Positions 41,668-51,750 of a DNA stretch of 64,000 nt are shown piece after piece. The notes beneath the pieces are model-generated. The model did no database searches. It was not told the origin of the DNA and worked only from the letters and a program-made list of their open reading frames with translations. Position 1 is the stretch's first letter. Every line of letters begins with the position of its first letter. Position numbers and translations under genes: made by a program. The stretch lies in NCBI RefSeq assembly GCF_015680235.1, contig NZ_JADLJL010000010.1, forward strand, positions 1 to 64,000, given 5' to 3'. The stretch comes from Pseudomonas guariconensis (GTDB taxonomy: Bacteria > Pseudomonadota > Gammaproteobacteria > Pseudomonadales > Pseudomonadaceae).

Positions 41668-44142
41668 ATGACCCAACCCACGCCCTGCTACCACTGCGCC
41701 CTGCCCGTCCCCGCAGGCAGCCGCTTCACCGCAGTGGTCCTCGGTGAACCGCGACAGTTCTGCTGCCCCGGCTGCCAGGCCGTGGCCGAGTCGATCGTGG
41801 CCGGTGGCCTGGAGAGCTACTACCAGCACCGCAGCGACACCAGCGCCAACCCCGAGGCCCTGCCGCGCCAGTTGCAGGACGAATTGGCCCTCTACGACCG
41901 CGCCGATGTGCAGCAGAGCTTCGTCCGCCAACAAGGCGAGCTTCGCGAAACCACGCTGATGATCGAAGGCATCAGCTGCGCCGCCTGTGGCTGGCTGATC
42001 GAGAAACACCTGCGTAACCTGCCGGGCGTGGCCGAGGCGCGCCTGAACCTGTCCAATCACCGCCTGCTGGTGGCCTGGGACGACCGCCAGGTACCGCTCT
42101 CGCACCTGCTGGCCGAGCTGCGCCAGATCGGCTACGCCGCCCACCCCTACCAGCCTGACCAGGCCGCCGAACAGCTGGCCCGGGAGAACCGCAGCGCCCT
42201 GCGCCGCCTGGGCGTGGCGGGCCTGCTGTGGTTCCAGGCGATGATGGCGACCATGGCCACCTGGCCTGAATTCAACATCGACCTGAGCCCCGAGCTGCAT
42301 ACCATCCTGCGTTGGGTCGCGCTGTTTCTGACCACGCCCATCGTCTTCTACAGCTGCGCACCGTTCTTCAAGGGCGCCGCCCGCGACCTGCGTACCCGCC
42401 ACCTGACCATGGACGTCTCGGTGTCGCTGGCCATCGGCCTGGCCTACGGCGCCGGAATCTGGACCGCCATCACCGGCAGCGGCGAGCTGTACTTCGACAC
42501 GGTCGGCATGTTCGCGCTGTTCTTGCTCACCGGTCGCTACCTGGAACGCCGCGCACGGGAACGTACAGCCGCCGCCACCGCCCAGCTGGTCAACCTGCTG
42601 CCGGCCTCGTGTCTGCGACTGGACGCCGCCGGCCACGGCGAGCGTATCCTGCTGGCGGAGCTGCGCCAGGGTGACCGGGTGCAGGTGCTGCCCGGCGCGG
42701 TGATCCCGGCCGATGGCCGCATCGTCGACGGCCGCTCCAGCATCGACGAGTCGCTGCTGACCGGCGAATACCTACCCTTGGCGCGCCAGGCCGGCGATCG
42801 GGTCACCGGCGGCACGCTGAATGTCGAAAGCCCCCTGACCGTGGAGGTCCAAGCACTGGGCCAGGACTCGCGGCTCTCGGCCATCGTTCGCCTGCTCGAG
42901 CGGGCCCAGTCGGAAAAGCCCCGGTTGGCCGAGATCGCCGACCGGGCTTCCCAGTGGTTCCTGTTGTTCACTCTGGTAGCCAGTGTCGCCATTGGCCTGC
43001 TGTGGTGGCAAATCGACGCGCCACGTGCGTTCTGGATCGTCCTGGCCATGCTGGTGGCGACCTGCCCATGCGCACTGTCTTTGGCCACGCCCACCGCCCT
43101 CACCGCAGCCACCGGCACCCTGCACCGGCTGGGCTTGCTGGTGACCCGCGGCCATGTGCTCGAAGGCCTGAACCAGATCGACACGGTGATCTTCGACAAG
43201 ACCGGCACCCTGACCGAAGGCCGCCTGGCCCTGCGCAGCATCCACCCGCTAGGCCCCTTGCCCGCCGATCGTTGCCTGGCCCTGGCCGCGGCGCTCGAAA
43301 ATCGCTCGGAGCACCCCATCGCGCGCGCCTTCGGCCGTGCCGCGATACCTGCCGAAGATGTCCAGACGGAGCCAGGGCTGGGCCTTGAGGGGCTGTTCGA
43401 AGGCGCGCGCTTGCGTATCGGCCAGGCCAGTTTCGTCTGCGCCCTGAGCGGCGCGCCCGTGCCGAGCGTGCCGCAACCGCGCGGCCAATGGCTGTTACTG
43501 GGCGATACCCAGGGCCCCCTGGCCTGGTTCAGTCTCGATGACCGCCTGCGTGAGGATGCTCCCGCCCTGTTGGCTGCCTGCAAGGCCCGGGGCTGGAAGA
43601 CCCTGCTGCTGTCCGGCGACAGCTCACCGATGGTCGCCGAGGTGGCAACGCAGTTGTGCATCGACCAGGCCATCGGCGGCCTGCGCCCGGACGACAAGCT
43701 GGACCGACTCAAGGCCTTGCAGGCCGAAGGCCGCAAGGTGCTGATGCTGGGTGACGGCGTCAACGATGTGCCGGTACTGGCTGCCGCCGATATCAGCATC
43801 GCCATGGGCTCGGCCACGGACCTGGCCAAGACCTGCGCCGACGCGGTGCTGTTGTCCAACCGCCTCGAGGCGCTGGTGCAGGCCTTCGACCTGGCCCGCC
43901 GTACCCGACGCAACATCCTCGAGAACCTGCTCTGGGCGACCCTGTATAATGGCCTGATGTTGCCGTTCGCCGCCCTGGGCTGGATCACGCCGGTCTGGGC
44001 GGCCATTGGCATGTCGGTCAGCTCGCTGATCGTGGTTCTCAACGCCCTGCGCCTGACCCGCCTGCCCAGCGCAGCGGGCCAGCCTGCACATGAGCCCTCG
44101 ACACCCGGAAGGAAACCGCTATGCCCGCCCTCTACGTCATGA
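41668..44142 (+). CDS. ccoI: Copper-translocating P-type ATPase CcoI
   Basis: An 824-residue P1B-ATPase. It has N-terminal Cys-rich motifs CYHCALPV and CCPGCQAV, a heavy-metal domain with GISCAACGW, the TM metal site CPC (ATCPCALSLATPTAL), phosphorylation Asp510 in DKTGTLTEG, and the hinge MLGDGVNDVPVL. CcoI supplies copper for cbb3 oxidase (FixI type, slow export). ATG at 41668 after AAGG. The end overlaps ccoS by 22 bases. Confidence 0.96.
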   Translation: MTQPTPCYHCALPVPAGSRFTAVVLGEPRQFCCPGCQAVAESIVAGGLESYYQHRSDTSANPEALPRQLQDELALYDRADVQQSFVRQQGELRETTLMIEGISCAACGWLIEKHLRNLPGVAEARLNLSNHRLLVAWDDRQVPLSHLLAELRQIGYAAHPYQPDQAAEQLARENRSALRRLGVAGLLWFQAMMATMATWPEFNIDLSPELHTILRWVALFLTTPIVFYSCAPFFKGAARDLRTRHLTMDVSVSLAIGLAYGAGIWTAITGSGELYFDTVGMFALFLLTGRYLERRARERTAAATAQLVNLLPASCLRLDAAGHGERILLAELRQGDRVQVLPGAVIPADGRIVDGRSSIDESLLTGEYLPLARQAGDRVTGGTLNVESPLTVEVQALGQDSRLSAIVRLLERAQSEKPRLAEIADRASQWFLLFTLVASVAIGLLWWQIDAPRAFWIVLAMLVATCPCALSLATPTALTAATGTLHRLGLLVTRGHVLEGLNQIDTVIFDKTGTLTEGRLALRSIHPLGPLPADRCLALAAALENRSEHPIARAFGRAAIPAEDVQTEPGLGLEGLFEGARLRIGQASFVCALSGAPVPSVPQPRGQWLLLGDTQGPLAWFSLDDRLREDAPALLAACKARGWKTLLLSGDSSPMVAEVATQLCIDQAIGGLRPDDKLDRLKALQAEGRKVLMLGDGVNDVPVLAAADISIAMGSATDLAKTCADAVLLSNRLEALVQAFDLARRTRRNILENLLWATLYNGLMLPFAALGWITPVWAAIGMSVSSLIVVLNALRLTRLPSAAGQPAHEPSTPGRKPLCPPSTS

Positions 44143-44336
44143 TCCCGGCGGCCCTGCTGATCGTAGGCGTGGCCGTGTACATCTTCTTCTGGGCGGTGGA
44201 CAGCGGCCAGTACGACGACCTCGACAGCCCCGCCCACAGCATCCTGTTCGATGACCAGGACCCGCGCCACCAGGCCGCCGTGAAACCTGACCAAGCCCAA
44301 GCCGACGCAGACAAGGACTCGAAACCACGTGCCTGA
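44121..44336 (+). CDS. ccoS: cbb3 oxidase assembly protein CcoS
   Basis: A 71-residue single-TM protein. The N-terminal helix VMIPAALLIVGVAVYIFFWAV is followed by DSGQYDDLDSPAHSILFDD, the FixS/CcoS signature. It is required for cofactor insertion into CcoN in studied species. It overlaps ccoI by 22 bases, and the next gene's GTG overlaps its end. Confidence 0.94.
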   Translation: MPALYVMIPAALLIVGVAVYIFFWAVDSGQYDDLDSPAHSILFDDQDPRHQAAVKPDQAQADADKDSKPRA

Positions 44337-45012
44337 CCTGCTCCCGCTCATCGGCTCGGCGCTGGTTCTGGGCCTGCTTGGCGGCGGCCACTGCCTGGGC
44401 ATGTGCGGCGGCCTGATGGGCGCCCTGACCCTCGCCATCCCGCCTGAGCAACGCGCCCGACGCCTGCGCCTACTGCTGGCCTACAACCTCGGGCGCATCC
44501 TCAGCTACGCAGCCGCCGGCCTGGTGCTGGGCCTTGCCGGCGTGGCGTTGGCCAGCAGCCCATTGGCTCAAGGGCTGCGCGTGGTTGCCGCGTTGTTGCT
44601 CATTGCCATGGGCCTGTACCTGGCCGGCTGGTGGAGCGGCCTGACCCGCATCGAAGCGCTCGGGCGCGGCCTGTGGCGGCACGTCCAACCGTTGGCGACG
44701 CGCTTGCTGCCGGTGTCGAGCCTGCCCCGCGCCCTGCTGCTCGGCGCCCTGTGGGGCTGGCTGCCGTGTGGCCTGGTCTACAGCACGCTATTGTGGGCGG
44801 CCAGCCAGGGCAATGCGGCCCACAGTGCCGCGCTGATGCTGGCGTTCGGGCTGGGCACCTGGCCTGTGCTGGTCGCCACAGGCCTTGCTGCCGAGCGTAT
44901 CGGCACCTTGCTGCGCAAGCGTGGCGTGCGCATGGCAGGCGGATTGCTGGTGATCCTGTTCGGCCTGTGGACACTACCCGGGCCGCACCAGCATTGGCTG
45001 ATGGGGCATTGA
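44329..45012 (+). CDS. TauE/SafE-like membrane protein linked to cbb3 assembly
   Basis: A 227-residue protein with about six TM helices. GGGHCLGMCGGLMGAL near the N-terminus and LWGWLPCGLVYSTL later are typical of the SafE-like proteins found beside ccoI and ccoS in many proteobacteria; the His/Cys/Met arrangement hints at copper handling. GTG start at 44329 overlaps the ccoS stop. Function is inferred only from context. Confidence 0.85.
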   Translation: MPDLLPLIGSALVLGLLGGGHCLGMCGGLMGALTLAIPPEQRARRLRLLLAYNLGRILSYAAAGLVLGLAGVALASSPLAQGLRVVAALLLIAMGLYLAGWWSGLTRIEALGRGLWRHVQPLATRLLPVSSLPRALLLGALWGWLPCGLVYSTLLWAASQGNAAHSAALMLAFGLGTWPVLVATGLAAERIGTLLRKRGVRMAGGLLVILFGLWTLPGPHQHWLMGH

Positions 45013-45081
45013 TCAGCGGCGCAGAACCGATGGCTGGAGCTACCTCTGTGGGAACAACTATCTTGAGTTGTTTGCCCCGGC

Positions 45082-45172
45082 CCTATCGCTGGCAAGCCAG
45101 CTCCCACAGGTACGGCGGCGTCTCTGAAAGCAGCGCAGGACAAGTGGGAGCCGGCTTGCCGGCGATTGGGGC
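45082..45172. repeat. REP repeat cluster upstream of hemN
   Basis: ATCGCTGGCAAGCCAGCTCC and GTGGGAGCCGGCTTGCCGGC face each other between the SafE-like gene and the ANR box of hemN. Confidence 0.8.
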
Positions 45173-45206
45173 GCACAGCGCCCCCGGACGGTCCATCCGA
45201 AGCCCG

Positions 45207-45248
45207 TTGATGCAAATCAAAACAGCTTTTTCGTCGGCCCCCTAGACT
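45207..45248 (+). promoter_or_regulatory. ANR-dependent promoter of hemN
   Basis: TTGATGCAAATCAA (45207-45220) is a perfect ANR/FNR box. TAGACT at 45243-45248 is a -10. The spacing puts the box centre at -41.5 from a start near 45255, the classic class II activating geometry. The leader to the hemN ATG would be about 25 bases. Confidence 0.9.
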
Positions 45249-45279
45249 CCGGACACTGCCGCTCTATCCGGGGACCACC

Positions 45280-46662
45280 ATGCTCGACGACCTATGCTGG
45301 GATTCCGACCTGATCCGCCGCTACGATCTGGCCGGGCCGCGCTACACCTCATACCCGACCGCCGTGCAACTGCATGGTGAAGTGGGCTCGTTCGACCTGC
45401 TCCATGCCCTGCGCGAGAGCCGCCGTGCGGTTCGCCCGTTGTCGCTGTACGTGCACGTGCCGTTCTGCGCCAACATCTGCTATTACTGCGCCTGCAACAA
45501 GGTCATCACCAAAGACCGCGCCCGGGCCCAGCCCTACCTGCAACGCCTGGAGCAGGAAATCCAGCTTGTCGCCTGCCACCTGGCCCCCAACCAGCGCGTC
45601 GAGCAACTGCACTTCGGCGGCGGCACTCCCACGTTCCTCAGCCATGTGGAACTGCGCCACTTGATGGCAACCCTGCGCCAGCATTTCCACCTGCTGGACG
45701 ACGACTCCGGCGATTACGGCATCGAGATCGACCCACGCGAGGCCGACTGGTCGACCATGGGCCTGCTGCGCGAGCTGGGCTTCAACCGCGTCAGCCTGGG
45801 TGTACAGGACCTGGACCCGGCCGTGCAACGAGCGATCAACCGCCTGCAGAGCCTGGAGCAGACCCGTACGCTGGTCGAAGCTGCACGTACCCTACAGTTC
45901 CGTTCGGTCAACCTCGACCTGATCTACGGCCTGCCCCGGCAGACTCCAGACGGCTTCGCCCGTACCGTGGAGGAAGTGATCCGCCTGCAACCGGACCGCC
46001 TCTCGGTGTTCAACTACGCCCACCTGCCCGAGCGCTTCATGCCGCAGCGGCGCATCGACAGCAATGAACTGCCGGCCCCCGCCGCCAAACTGGAGATGCT
46101 GCACCGCACCATCGAGCAACTGACGGCCGCCGGCTACCGCTACATCGGCATGGACCACTTTGCCCTGCCCGATGACGAACTGGCCATCGCCCAGGAAGAA
46201 GGCACCCTGCAACGCAACTTCCAGGGCTATACCACCCACGGGCATTGCGACCTGATCGGCCTGGGCGTCTCGGCCATCAGCCAGATCGGCGACCTCTACT
46301 GCCAGAACAGCAGCGACCTGGCCACATACCAGGAGACCCTCTCCAACGCCCAGCTGGCGACCCAGCGCGGGCTGCTGTGCACCCCGGACGACCGCGTGCG
46401 ACGGGCGGTGATCCAGCAGCTTATCTGCCACTTCGAGCTGGATTTCGACACCATCGAGCAGGCCTTCTCCATCGATTTTCGTGGCTACTTCAACGAGCAG
46501 TGGGCGGCGCTTCAAGCCCTGCAGCGAGACGGCCTGATCAGCCTGGACACCCAGGGCATCCGCGTGATGCCTGCCGGGCGCCTGCTGGTGCGCTCGGTAT
46601 GCATGGTGTTCGATGCTTACCTGGCCATGCACAACCGCCAGCGTTTTTCACGGGTGATCTGA
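45280..46662 (+). CDS. hemN: Oxygen-independent coproporphyrinogen III oxidase
   Basis: A 460-residue radical SAM enzyme making protoporphyrinogen IX without oxygen. The cluster motif is PFCANICYYCACN (CxxxCxxC), and FGGGTPTFLS is the SAM-binding glycine motif. The C-terminal HemN domain is complete. It is transcribed from a class II ANR promoter, which fits its role in haem supply at low oxygen for the cbb3 oxidases upstream. Confidence 0.97.
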   Translation: MLDDLCWDSDLIRRYDLAGPRYTSYPTAVQLHGEVGSFDLLHALRESRRAVRPLSLYVHVPFCANICYYCACNKVITKDRARAQPYLQRLEQEIQLVACHLAPNQRVEQLHFGGGTPTFLSHVELRHLMATLRQHFHLLDDDSGDYGIEIDPREADWSTMGLLRELGFNRVSLGVQDLDPAVQRAINRLQSLEQTRTLVEAARTLQFRSVNLDLIYGLPRQTPDGFARTVEEVIRLQPDRLSVFNYAHLPERFMPQRRIDSNELPAPAAKLEMLHRTIEQLTAAGYRYIGMDHFALPDDELAIAQEEGTLQRNFQGYTTHGHCDLIGLGVSAISQIGDLYCQNSSDLATYQETLSNAQLATQRGLLCTPDDRVRRAVIQQLICHFELDFDTIEQAFSIDFRGYFNEQWAALQALQRDGLISLDTQGIRVMPAGRLLVRSVCMVFDAYLAMHNRQRFSRVI

Positions 46663-46845
46663 TACGAATCGATCGACCACATGGACAGACCTCCTTGCCA
46701 GGGACACTATGGGCAATTGACAGGCCTGGGCAGCTATTCGCCACGGCCTGGCCAGCGCGCACCAAAATAGCGCACGCTGGTCTACACCCCACGCTGTGAG
46801 TTACCCTTACAGCTTATGTGTGCTTTCTCACAAGGATCGATTGTC

Positions 46846-47580
46846 ATGTCCGAGCCAGTCAAACTGCGCCCTCACAACCAGGCCCACTGCAAGGACTGCA
46901 GCCTGGCGCCTCTGTGCCTGCCCCTGTCCCTCGACCTGGAGGACATGGACGCCCTGGACGAGATCGTCAAGCGCGGCCGCCCGTTGAAGAAAGGGGAATT
47001 CCTGTTCCGCCAGGGCGACAATTTCGGCTCGGTGTATGCGGTGCGCTCCGGCGCCCTGAAAACCTTCAGCCTAAGCGACAGCGGCGAAGAGCAGATCACC
47101 GGTTTCCATCTGCCCAGCGAGCTGGTCGGCCTGTCCGGCATGGACACCGAGGCGTACCCGGTGTCGGCCCAGGCACAAGAGACCACATCGGTCTGCGAGA
47201 TTCCGTTCGAGCGTCTGGACGAGCTGTCGGTGCAACTGCCGCAACTGCGTCGCCAACTGATGCGCGTGATGAGCCGCGAGATCCGCGACGATCAGCAGAT
47301 GATGCTGCTGTTGTCGAAGAAGACTGCCGACGAGCGCATCGCTACCTTTCTGGTCAACCTTTCCGCGCGCTTCCGTGCTCGCGGCTACTCGGCCAACCAG
47401 TTCCGCCTGAGCATGTCGCGCAACGAGATCGGCAACTACCTGGGCCTGGCGGTGGAAACCGTGTCACGGGTCTTCACCCGCTTCCAGCAGAATGGCCTGA
47501 TCAAGGCCGAAGGCAAGGAGGTGCACATCCTCGACCCGATCCAGCTCTGCGCGCTGGCGGGTGGCGCGATGGAAGCCTGA
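46846..47580 (+). CDS. anr: Oxygen-sensing regulator ANR (CRP/FNR family)
   Basis: A 244-residue FNR-type regulator. The N-terminal [10 protein letters not shown] gives Cys15, Cys18 and Cys24, and a further Cys lies in TTSVCEIPF, together the four [4Fe-4S] ligands. The cNMP-like fold follows, then the HTH with recognition helix [14 protein letters not shown] (the Glu and Arg typical of TTGAT half-site binding). ATG 46846 (MSEPVKLR) gives the standard length. It follows hemN by 183 bases. Confidence 0.97.
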   Translation: MSEPVKLRPHNQAHCKDCSLAPLCLPLSLDLEDMDALDEIVKRGRPLKKGEFLFRQGDNFGSVYAVRSGALKTFSLSDSGEEQITGFHLPSELVGLSGMDTEAYPVSAQAQETTSVCEIPFERLDELSVQLPQLRRQLMRVMSREIRDDQQMMLLLSKKTADERIATFLVNLSARFRARGYSANQFRLSMSRNEIGNYLGLAVETVSRVFTRFQQNGLIKAEGKEVHILDPIQLCALAGGAMEA

Positions 47581-47605
47581 ACAAGCCTCCCCGGCAAGGT
47601 ATACT
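47578..47605 (+). promoter_or_regulatory. Possible promoter of apt
   Basis: TATACT at 47600-47605 is a good -10, with a weak TGAACA -35 at 47578-47583 and a 16-base spacer. It lies just inside and after the anr stop, 28 bases upstream of the apt ATG. Confidence 0.4.
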
Positions 47606-47632
47606 GGCGCATCCGTTTTCCAGGAAAGCCAC

Positions 47633-48181
47633 ATGCACTGCGATACCTTCGACCTCAAAGCCCTGATCCGCCCGGTCCCGGACTTCCCCAAGCCGGGCGT
47701 GATCTTCCGCGACATCACCCCGCTGTTCCAGTCGCCCCGTGGGCTGCGCTACGTCGCCGACCAATTCATCGAGCGCTACGTCGAGGCCGAGTTCAGCCAC
47801 ATCGGTGCCATGGACGCCCGCGGCTTCTTGATCGGCTCGATCATCGCCCATCAATTGAACAAACCGCTGATCCTGTTCCGCAAACAGGGCAAGCTGCCGG
47901 CCGACGTGCTGTCGGAGGCCTACCAGACCGAATACGGCGAAGCCTTCCTGGAAGTGCATGCCGACAGCCTGTGCGAAGGTGATTCGGTATTGATCTTCGA
48001 CGACCTGATCGCCACCGGCGGCACCTTGCTGGCGGCTGCCAACCTGGTGCGACGTACCGGCGCCGAGGTGTTCGAGGCGGCAGCGATCATCGACCTGCCG
48101 GAGCTGGAAGGTTCGCGTCGCCTACAGGCGGCGGGAGTGCCGACCTTCTGCCTGACCGAGTTTTCGCTCAGCGAATATTGA
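47633..48181 (+). CDS. apt: Adenine phosphoribosyltransferase
   Basis: A 182-residue purine salvage enzyme converting adenine and PRPP to AMP. The N-terminal [20 protein letters not shown] is the family signature, and the PRPP-binding loop is [14 protein letters not shown]. Start ATG at 47633 after AGGAAAGCC. It is convergent with recR. Confidence 0.96.
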   Translation: MHCDTFDLKALIRPVPDFPKPGVIFRDITPLFQSPRGLRYVADQFIERYVEAEFSHIGAMDARGFLIGSIIAHQLNKPLILFRKQGKLPADVLSEAYQTEYGEAFLEVHADSLCEGDSVLIFDDLIATGGTLLAAANLVRRTGAEVFEAAAIIDLPELEGSRRLQAAGVPTFCLTEFSLSEY

Positions 48182-48188
48182 GATGCAT

Positions 48189-48237
48189 CGGGGCCGCTGC
48201 GCGGCCCATTCGCGGGCAAGCCCGCTCCTACAGGCGG
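48189..48237. repeat. REP repeat between apt and recR
   Basis: GGGGCCGCTGCGCGGCCCAT followed by TCGCGGGCAAGCCCGCTCCT, a single REP unit plus its short GC hairpin, in the convergent gap. Confidence 0.75.
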
Positions 48238-48249
48238 TGGCGTATCGGC

Positions 48250-48852
48250 TTACAGCGAAATGGGTTTACGCCCTGCGAATGCATGAGCCAGGGTCCCACC
48301 GTCCACCATCTCCAGCTCCCCTCCCAACGGCACGCCGTGAGCAATCCGAGAGGCGGCCAGGCCTTTTTCGGCCAATAGCTGGGCGATGTAGTGGGCGGTC
48401 GCCTCCCCTTCCACGGTGGGGTTGGTGGCCAGGATCACTTCACTGAACGTGCCCTGCTCTTCGATCCTCGCCATCAACTGCGGGATGCCGATGGCCTCTG
48501 GACCCAGGCCATCCAAGGGCGACAGGTGGCCCTTTAGCACGAAATAGCGACCGCGGTAGCCGGTCTGCTCCACTGCGTACACGTCCATAGGACCTTCGAC
48601 CACGCACAGCTGGGTGTCGTCGCGGCGCGTGTCGGCGCACTGGGGGCACAGTTCCTGCTCGGTCAGGGTGCGGCATTGGCGGCAATGGCCGACGCCCTCC
48701 ATGGCTTGGCTCAGGGCTTGGGCCAGGCGCAGGCCGCCGCTGCGGTCGCGCTCGAGCAGCTGCAGTGCCATGCGCTGGGCGGTTTTCTGGCCGACGCCGG
48801 GCAAGGTGCGCAGGGCATCGATCAGTTGGCGGATCAGGGGGCTGAAGCTCAT
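48250..48852 (-). CDS. recR: Recombination mediator RecR
   Basis: A 200-residue recombination repair protein. It has an N-terminal helix-hairpin-helix ([17 protein letters not shown]), a four-Cys zinc finger ([16 protein letters not shown]), and a Toprim domain ([29 protein letters not shown]). ATG 48852 (MSFSPLIRQ) gives the normal length. It lies downstream of ybaB but is separated from it by a terminator and about 300 bases. Confidence 0.97.
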   Translation of the reverse strand: MSFSPLIRQLIDALRTLPGVGQKTAQRMALQLLERDRSGGLRLAQALSQAMEGVGHCRQCRTLTEQELCPQCADTRRDDTQLCVVEGPMDVYAVEQTGYRGRYFVLKGHLSPLDGLGPEAIGIPQLMARIEEQGTFSEVILATNPTVEGEATAHYIAQLLAEKGLAASRIAHGVPLGGELEMVDGGTLAHAFAGRKPISL

Positions 48853-49088
48853 GGGAAAGGCCTGACAGATCAATAGGAGGCGGTTTATACCCATCAGGGT
48901 CATTCACGTCAAATGGATGCAAGCTGGGATACCCTGTCATCTGCCGCCCTGATGCCCTCTCCTCCCGCTCCTATTCTTGCTCTTGCTTGCGATGCGTGAT
49001 AGCCCAGGCGCCGTAAGGGCGTAAAAGTGACTCGGCGTCACCATCGCAAACGGACTTTGCGCTTACCTCAAACCGACGCGCAATAAAA
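48853..49088. other. Untranslated region between ybaB and recR
   Basis: About 235 bases before the ybaB terminator. It contains GTGACTCGGCGTCAC (near 49027) and CGCAAACGGACTTTGCG (near 49046), two adjacent short stem-loops, and no supportable ORF. It must hold a promoter for recR if the ybaB terminator is effective. Confidence 0.5.
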
Positions 49089-49116
49089 AAGCCGCCCCGA
49101 TAATCGGCAGCGGCTT
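49089..49116 (-). terminator. Terminator after ybaB
   Basis: On the minus strand AAGCCGCTGCC pairs imperfectly with GGGGCGGCTT and is followed by TTTTTTATTG (plus-strand CAATAAAAAA at 49081-49090). It is about 30 bases after the ybaB stop. Confidence 0.8.
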
Positions 49117-49147
49117 CGATAGGCAGCCGGTCAAGACCGGCAACGCA

Positions 49148-49483
49148 TCAGAACGGCATTTTGAAGCCAGGCGGCAATTGCATGCCAGCGGTCATGCTGC
49201 CCATCTTTTCCTGGCTGTTCTGCTCGACCTTGCGCACCGCGTCGTTCAGCGCAGCAGCGATCAGGTCTTCCAGTACCTCCTTGTCGTCCTCTTCGGTCGA
49301 CATCAGGCTCTGGTCGATGCTGACGCGCTTCACGTCGTGACGACCGGTCATCACCACGCTCACCAGGCCACCACCCGACTGGCCGGTGACTTCGGCGTTG
49401 GCAAGCTCTTCCTGCATTTTCTGCATCTTTTCCTGCATTTGCTGGGCCTGCTTCATCAGGCCGGCCATGCCACCTTTCATCAT
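49148..49483 (-). CDS. ybaB: YbaB/EbfC nucleoid-associated protein
   Basis: A 111-residue DNA-binding protein. It has an N-terminal Met/Gln/Lys-rich helix ([20 protein letters not shown]), then [20 protein letters not shown], and a C-terminal helix. ATG 49483 after GAGGTG is preferred over a GTG at 49492. It follows dnaX by about 60 bases. Confidence 0.95.
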   Translation of the reverse strand: MMKGGMAGLMKQAQQMQEKMQKMQEELANAEVTGQSGGGLVSVVMTGRHDVKRVSIDQSLMSTEEDDKEVLEDLIAAALNDAVRKVEQNSQEKMGSMTAGMQLPPGFKMPF

Positions 49484-49545
49484 GGGGTACACCTCGATTG
49501 GTTCATGTAATGCGGCCGACGCAGCGCCGGGCGCATGGTTATCGG

Positions 49546-51621
49546 TTATTCGCCCTGGCTGACCAAGGCCTGTACAGGCTCAATAGTATCCTGCCGCACC
49601 GTTGCACCGAACTGCCGGATCATCTGCTGGATGAGTGGGTCCTGTTCGATCGACACCTCCGCGTCGCGCTGACGCTCGGCCCGCTTGCGCGCGGCAGCCT
49701 GGGCGGGCGTCTCCTGCTCCGGGCGGATCAGCTCGATCTGCAAGCGCAGGGTGCGCCCCAGGTGCTGGTTGAGCGCCTCGTTCAGACGCCGCTGCTGAGT
49801 CGTGTTGAACAGCGCGCCCTGGGCCGGGTCCAGGTGCAGCAGCCAGTCATCGCCCTCAGCGGCGATCAACGTACAGTTTGCGGCGATGTTGCCTGTCATG
49901 CCCGACACAGGCAACTGCGGGAATAATTCCAGCCATTGCAAGGCCAGGCCTGTGGCGGGCTTGGCCGCAGGCAATGGCTCCGGCGCCTTGGCCGGCTCGA
50001 CCTCGTGCACATGTTCGGCCAGCTCGTCCAGATAGCTGAAGCCTGCTGGATCGCTGTCCGGCGTGTAGTAGTCCTCGTCCAGCGGAGGCTCGTCGTCCCG
50101 GTCCATGCCGGCAGGGCCATAGGCAGACGGGTCGAACGGCGGCTCGTCGTCGTTCGATGACTCCACGCTCGGCCCTGGTGCAGGCGCCGGCTCAGGGGCA
50201 GGCGCCACAGCGACAGGGGCCTGCGGGGCAGCAGGCGCTTCCCATGGCAGGTCGATGACCTCCTCCACCTGCGGCTCGGGCGCGTGGACCTCTGCCTGAG
50301 CCTCAGGCTCGCCCTCTGCGGGCGGGGTGGGTTCCACCGGCTGCTGCGGCGCTTCGGCAGGCTCGACGACGGGATCGGCCACCGCCGCTACGTCTGCAGG
50401 TGCCGCGGCGGGCTCGGGAACGCTGGCAACAGCCGGCTCGACGGCAGGCGCCGCAGCTGCCACCGGGGTTGCCGGATCAGCTGTGGCCTGGCTGATCCCC
50501 ACCGGCTTTAGTACCGGCTTCGGTGCATCGTCGGCATCGGCCGGGCGGAAGGCCAGCATTCGCAGCAGGACCATCTCGAAGCCACCGCGCGGGTCCGGCG
50601 CCAGGGGCAGGTCGCGACGGCCGATCAGGCCCATCTGGTAATAGAACTGCACATCCTCGGCCGGCAGTGCCGAGGCCAGGGCCAGCACCCGTTCACGGTC
50701 GCCCTGGCCGTTGTCGACGGCCTCGGGCAATGCCTGGGCGATGGCAACCCGGTGCAGCACGTTGAGCATTTCGGCCAACACACCGTTCCAGTCCGGGCCC
50801 TGCTCGGCCAGGTTGCGCACCGCTTCCAGCAGTGCCCGGGCGTCGCCTTCGAGCAAGGCCTGGAGCACGCCATAGACCTGACCGTGGTCCAGAGTACCGA
50901 GCATCGCCCGTACGTCCGCGGCCAAGACCTTGCCCTCGCCAAAGGCAATGGCCTGGTCGGTAAGGCTCATGGCATCGCGCATCGAGCCATCGGCCGCGCG
51001 GCCAAGCAACCACAGGGCGTCCTCCTCGAAGGGCACATTCTCGGCGCCGAGCACATGGCTCAGGTGCTCGACCACACGCTCCGGGCTCATGTTCTTCAGG
51101 GAGAACTGCAAACAGCGCGAGAGGATGGTGGCCGGCAGCTTCTGCGGGTCGGTGGTGGCCAGGATGAACTTGACGTAGGGTGGCGGCTCTTCCAACGTCT
51201 TGAGCAAGGCGTTGAACGAGTGGGTCGAGAGCATGTGCACTTCGTCGATCAGGTAGACCTTGAAGCGCCCACGGCTCGGGGCGTACTGCACGTTGTCGAG
51301 CAATTCGCGGGTGTCTTCGACCTTGGTGCGGCTCGCGGCGTCGATCTCGATCAGGTCGACGAAGCGGCCTTCGTCGATTTCCCGACATACCGAGCAGGTG
51401 CCGCACGGCGTCGAGGTAATGCCGGTTTCGCAGTTCAGACATTTGGCAATGATACGCGCGATGGTGGTCTTGCCCACGCCGCGGGTACCGGTGAACAGAT
51501 AGGCATGGTGCAGGCGCTGGTTGTCCAGGGCGTTGATCAAAGCCTTGAGCACATGGGCCTGGCCGACCATTTCGCGGAACGAGCGCGGGCGCCATTTACG
51601 TGCAAGAACCTGATAACTCAT
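49546..51621 (-). CDS. dnaX: DNA polymerase III subunits tau/gamma
   Basis: A 691-residue clamp-loader ATPase. Walker [10 protein letters not shown], a zinc site C...CGTCSVC, Walker B LIDEVHML, and the SRC-like [10 protein letters not shown] motif are present. A long Pro/Ala/Glu-rich linker (about 380-530) precedes the tau domain that binds the polymerase and DnaB. ATG 51621 ([12 protein letters not shown]). No E. coli-type A6G slippery site is visible, so a gamma form by frameshift is not supported. Confidence 0.97.
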   Translation of the reverse strand: MSYQVLARKWRPRSFREMVGQAHVLKALINALDNQRLHHAYLFTGTRGVGKTTIARIIAKCLNCETGITSTPCGTCSVCREIDEGRFVDLIEIDAASRTKVEDTRELLDNVQYAPSRGRFKVYLIDEVHMLSTHSFNALLKTLEEPPPYVKFILATTDPQKLPATILSRCLQFSLKNMSPERVVEHLSHVLGAENVPFEEDALWLLGRAADGSMRDAMSLTDQAIAFGEGKVLAADVRAMLGTLDHGQVYGVLQALLEGDARALLEAVRNLAEQGPDWNGVLAEMLNVLHRVAIAQALPEAVDNGQGDRERVLALASALPAEDVQFYYQMGLIGRRDLPLAPDPRGGFEMVLLRMLAFRPADADDAPKPVLKPVGISQATADPATPVAAAAPAVEPAVASVPEPAAAPADVAAVADPVVEPAEAPQQPVEPTPPAEGEPEAQAEVHAPEPQVEEVIDLPWEAPAAPQAPVAVAPAPEPAPAPGPSVESSNDDEPPFDPSAYGPAGMDRDDEPPLDEDYYTPDSDPAGFSYLDELAEHVHEVEPAKAPEPLPAAKPATGLALQWLELFPQLPVSGMTGNIAANCTLIAAEGDDWLLHLDPAQGALFNTTQQRRLNEALNQHLGRTLRLQIELIRPEQETPAQAAARKRAERQRDAEVSIEQDPLIQQMIRQFGATVRQDTIEPVQALVSQGE

Positions 51622-51750
51622 CAAAAAACCATCGCAACCTGAACGAGCGGAAGATCGCTAATGCTAGCGGAGCGGGGGCAAAATTGCACCCTGCCGAACT
51701 CGTCTACGCTATGAACAGGCACACTCCGGCAGCGATCAGGGAGGATTGAC

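Noticed and set aside
49546..51621. Programmed frameshift in dnaX producing gamma
   Set aside because: No A-rich slippery heptamer with downstream structure was found in the linker region, so only the tau reading is supported.
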